Source: Chamaelirium japonicum
Taxonomy: Eukaryota; Streptophyta; Magnoliopsida; Liliales; Melanthiaceae
Length of the DNA stretch: 64,000 nucleotides
Direction: 5' to 3'
Assembly (NCBI GenBank): GCA_947650365.1
Contig: CANTAL010000137.1
Span: 372,001 to 436,000 of the forward strand
Position 1 is the stretch's first letter; each line of letters starts with the position of its first letter. Of the stretch, positions 63,106-64,000 are shown one piece after another. The translations under genes and the position numbers were made by a program. The notes under the pieces were generated by a model. That model did not search any database. It was not told the DNA's origin and was given only the letters and a program-made list of their open reading frames with translations.

Positions 63106-64000
63106 TACGAATGAATTAGAATAGATTGTACGAATGAATTAGAATGGATCATACGAAGGAATTAGAATGGATCGTACGAAGGAATTAGAATGGATCGTAC
63201 GAATGAATTAGAATGGATCGTACGAATGAATTAGAATGGATCGTACGAAGGAATTAGAATGGATCGTGCGAATGAATTAGAATGGATCGTATGAATGAAT
63301 TAGAATGGATCGTACGAATGAACTAGAATGGATACATTCGTGCGAATGAATTAGAATGGATCGTACGAATGAACTAGAATGGATCGTACGAATGAATTAG
63401 AATGGATCGTACGAATGGATTAGAATGGATCATACGAATGAATTAGAATGGATCGTGCGAATGAATTAGAATGGATCGAACGAATGAATTAGAATGGATA
63501 TATTCGAGCGAATGAATTAGAATAGATCGTAGGAATGAATTAGAATGGATCATACGAATGAATTAGAATGGATCGTACGAACGAATTAGAATGGATTGTA
63601 TGAACGAATTAGAATGGATCATATGAACGAATTAGAATGGATCGTACGAATGAATTAGAATGGATACATTTGAGCGAATGAATTAGAATGGATCGTACGA
63701 ATGAATTAGAATAGATCATAGGAATGAATTAGAATGGATCGTGCAAATAAATTAGAATGGACACATTCGTGCGAATGAATTAGAATGGATTGTGCGAATG
63801 AATTAGAATGGATCGTACGAATGAATTAGAATGGATATATTTGAACGAATAAATTAGAATGGATCATACGAATGAATTAGAATGGATCGTACGAATGAAT
63901 TAGAATTGATAGTACGAATAAATTAGAATGGATCGTACGAATGAATTAGAATGGATACATTCGTGCGAATGAATTAGAATGGATCATACGAATGAGTAAG
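63106..64000 (-). repeat. 23-bp satellite, minus-oriented block
   Basis: Minus-oriented array running out of the window. Many 28-bp units carry GGATACATTCG or GGATATATTTG. No other feature seen. Confidence 0.93.

Noticed and set aside
1..64000. Centromere protein B box
   Set aside because: No match to the mammalian-type box pattern was seen in the unit or its variants, and plants do not depend on it.

Overview
The window looks like plant nuclear heterochromatin. About 57 of the 64 kb is one AT-rich short-period satellite. Two other things break it: a 0.67 kb piece of a spliced, GC-rich gene (3975-4644) and one complete 6.0 kb LTR retrotransposon (44692-50694). The retrotransposon's Ty3/Gypsy-type gag, its tRNA-Asp-like primer site next to the LTR, and the GT...AG intron in the gene piece point to a flowering plant. 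I cannot name the species. I see no rRNA, tRNA, CRISPR array, bacterial operon or intact host gene.

Satellite. The basic unit is 23 bp, made of two related parts, ATTCTAATTC (10 bp) and ATTCGTACGATCC (13 bp). A recurrent 28 bp form carries an extra AATGT, which turns CGYACG into the dyad CATTCGYACGAATG. The unit switches strand about 40 times. In the features, '+' means the unit reads ATTCTAATTC on the given strand and '-' means it reads GAATTAGAAT. All satellite blocks are full of stops in every frame. The strand switches are not random: a few junction types recur, often kilobases apart, so whole blocks containing inversions were amplified together.

Organisation. From about 11.5 to 35.5 kb the satellite forms a higher-order repeat (HOR) of about 3.5 kb (landmark spacings 3507, 3456, 3502 and 3502 bp, plus one shortened copy of 2217 bp and one lengthened copy of 4575 bp). 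Each unit carries a near-perfect inverted repeat of two 92-nt arms around a 29-nt spacer. Three more copies of this inverted repeat lie in the opposite orientation at 2.7, 36.8 and 41.3 kb, and one more in the same orientation at 43.3 kb. A 2.4-2.5 kb tandem duplication occupies about 5.3-10.1 kb. The first 2.6 kb of the window recurs at 54.5-57.1 kb, and 2.7-3.97 kb recurs at 36.8-38.07 kb.

Retrotransposon. It lies on the minus strand: 5' LTR (50694-49645), primer-binding site, gag (49555-48275, one in-frame amber), three internal tandem arrays (78, 76 and 108 bp units), polypurine tract, 3' LTR (45707-44692). A perfect 5-bp target duplication (GTATC) flanks it, and matching empty sites exist elsewhere in the window. 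It has no protease, reverse transcriptase, RNase H or integrase, so it fits the gag-only non-autonomous class (TR-GAG type) and would have needed enzymes from another element.

All positions were read by eye. Satellite block edges are good to about 10 bp, and a long satellite assembly may itself contain copy-number errors.
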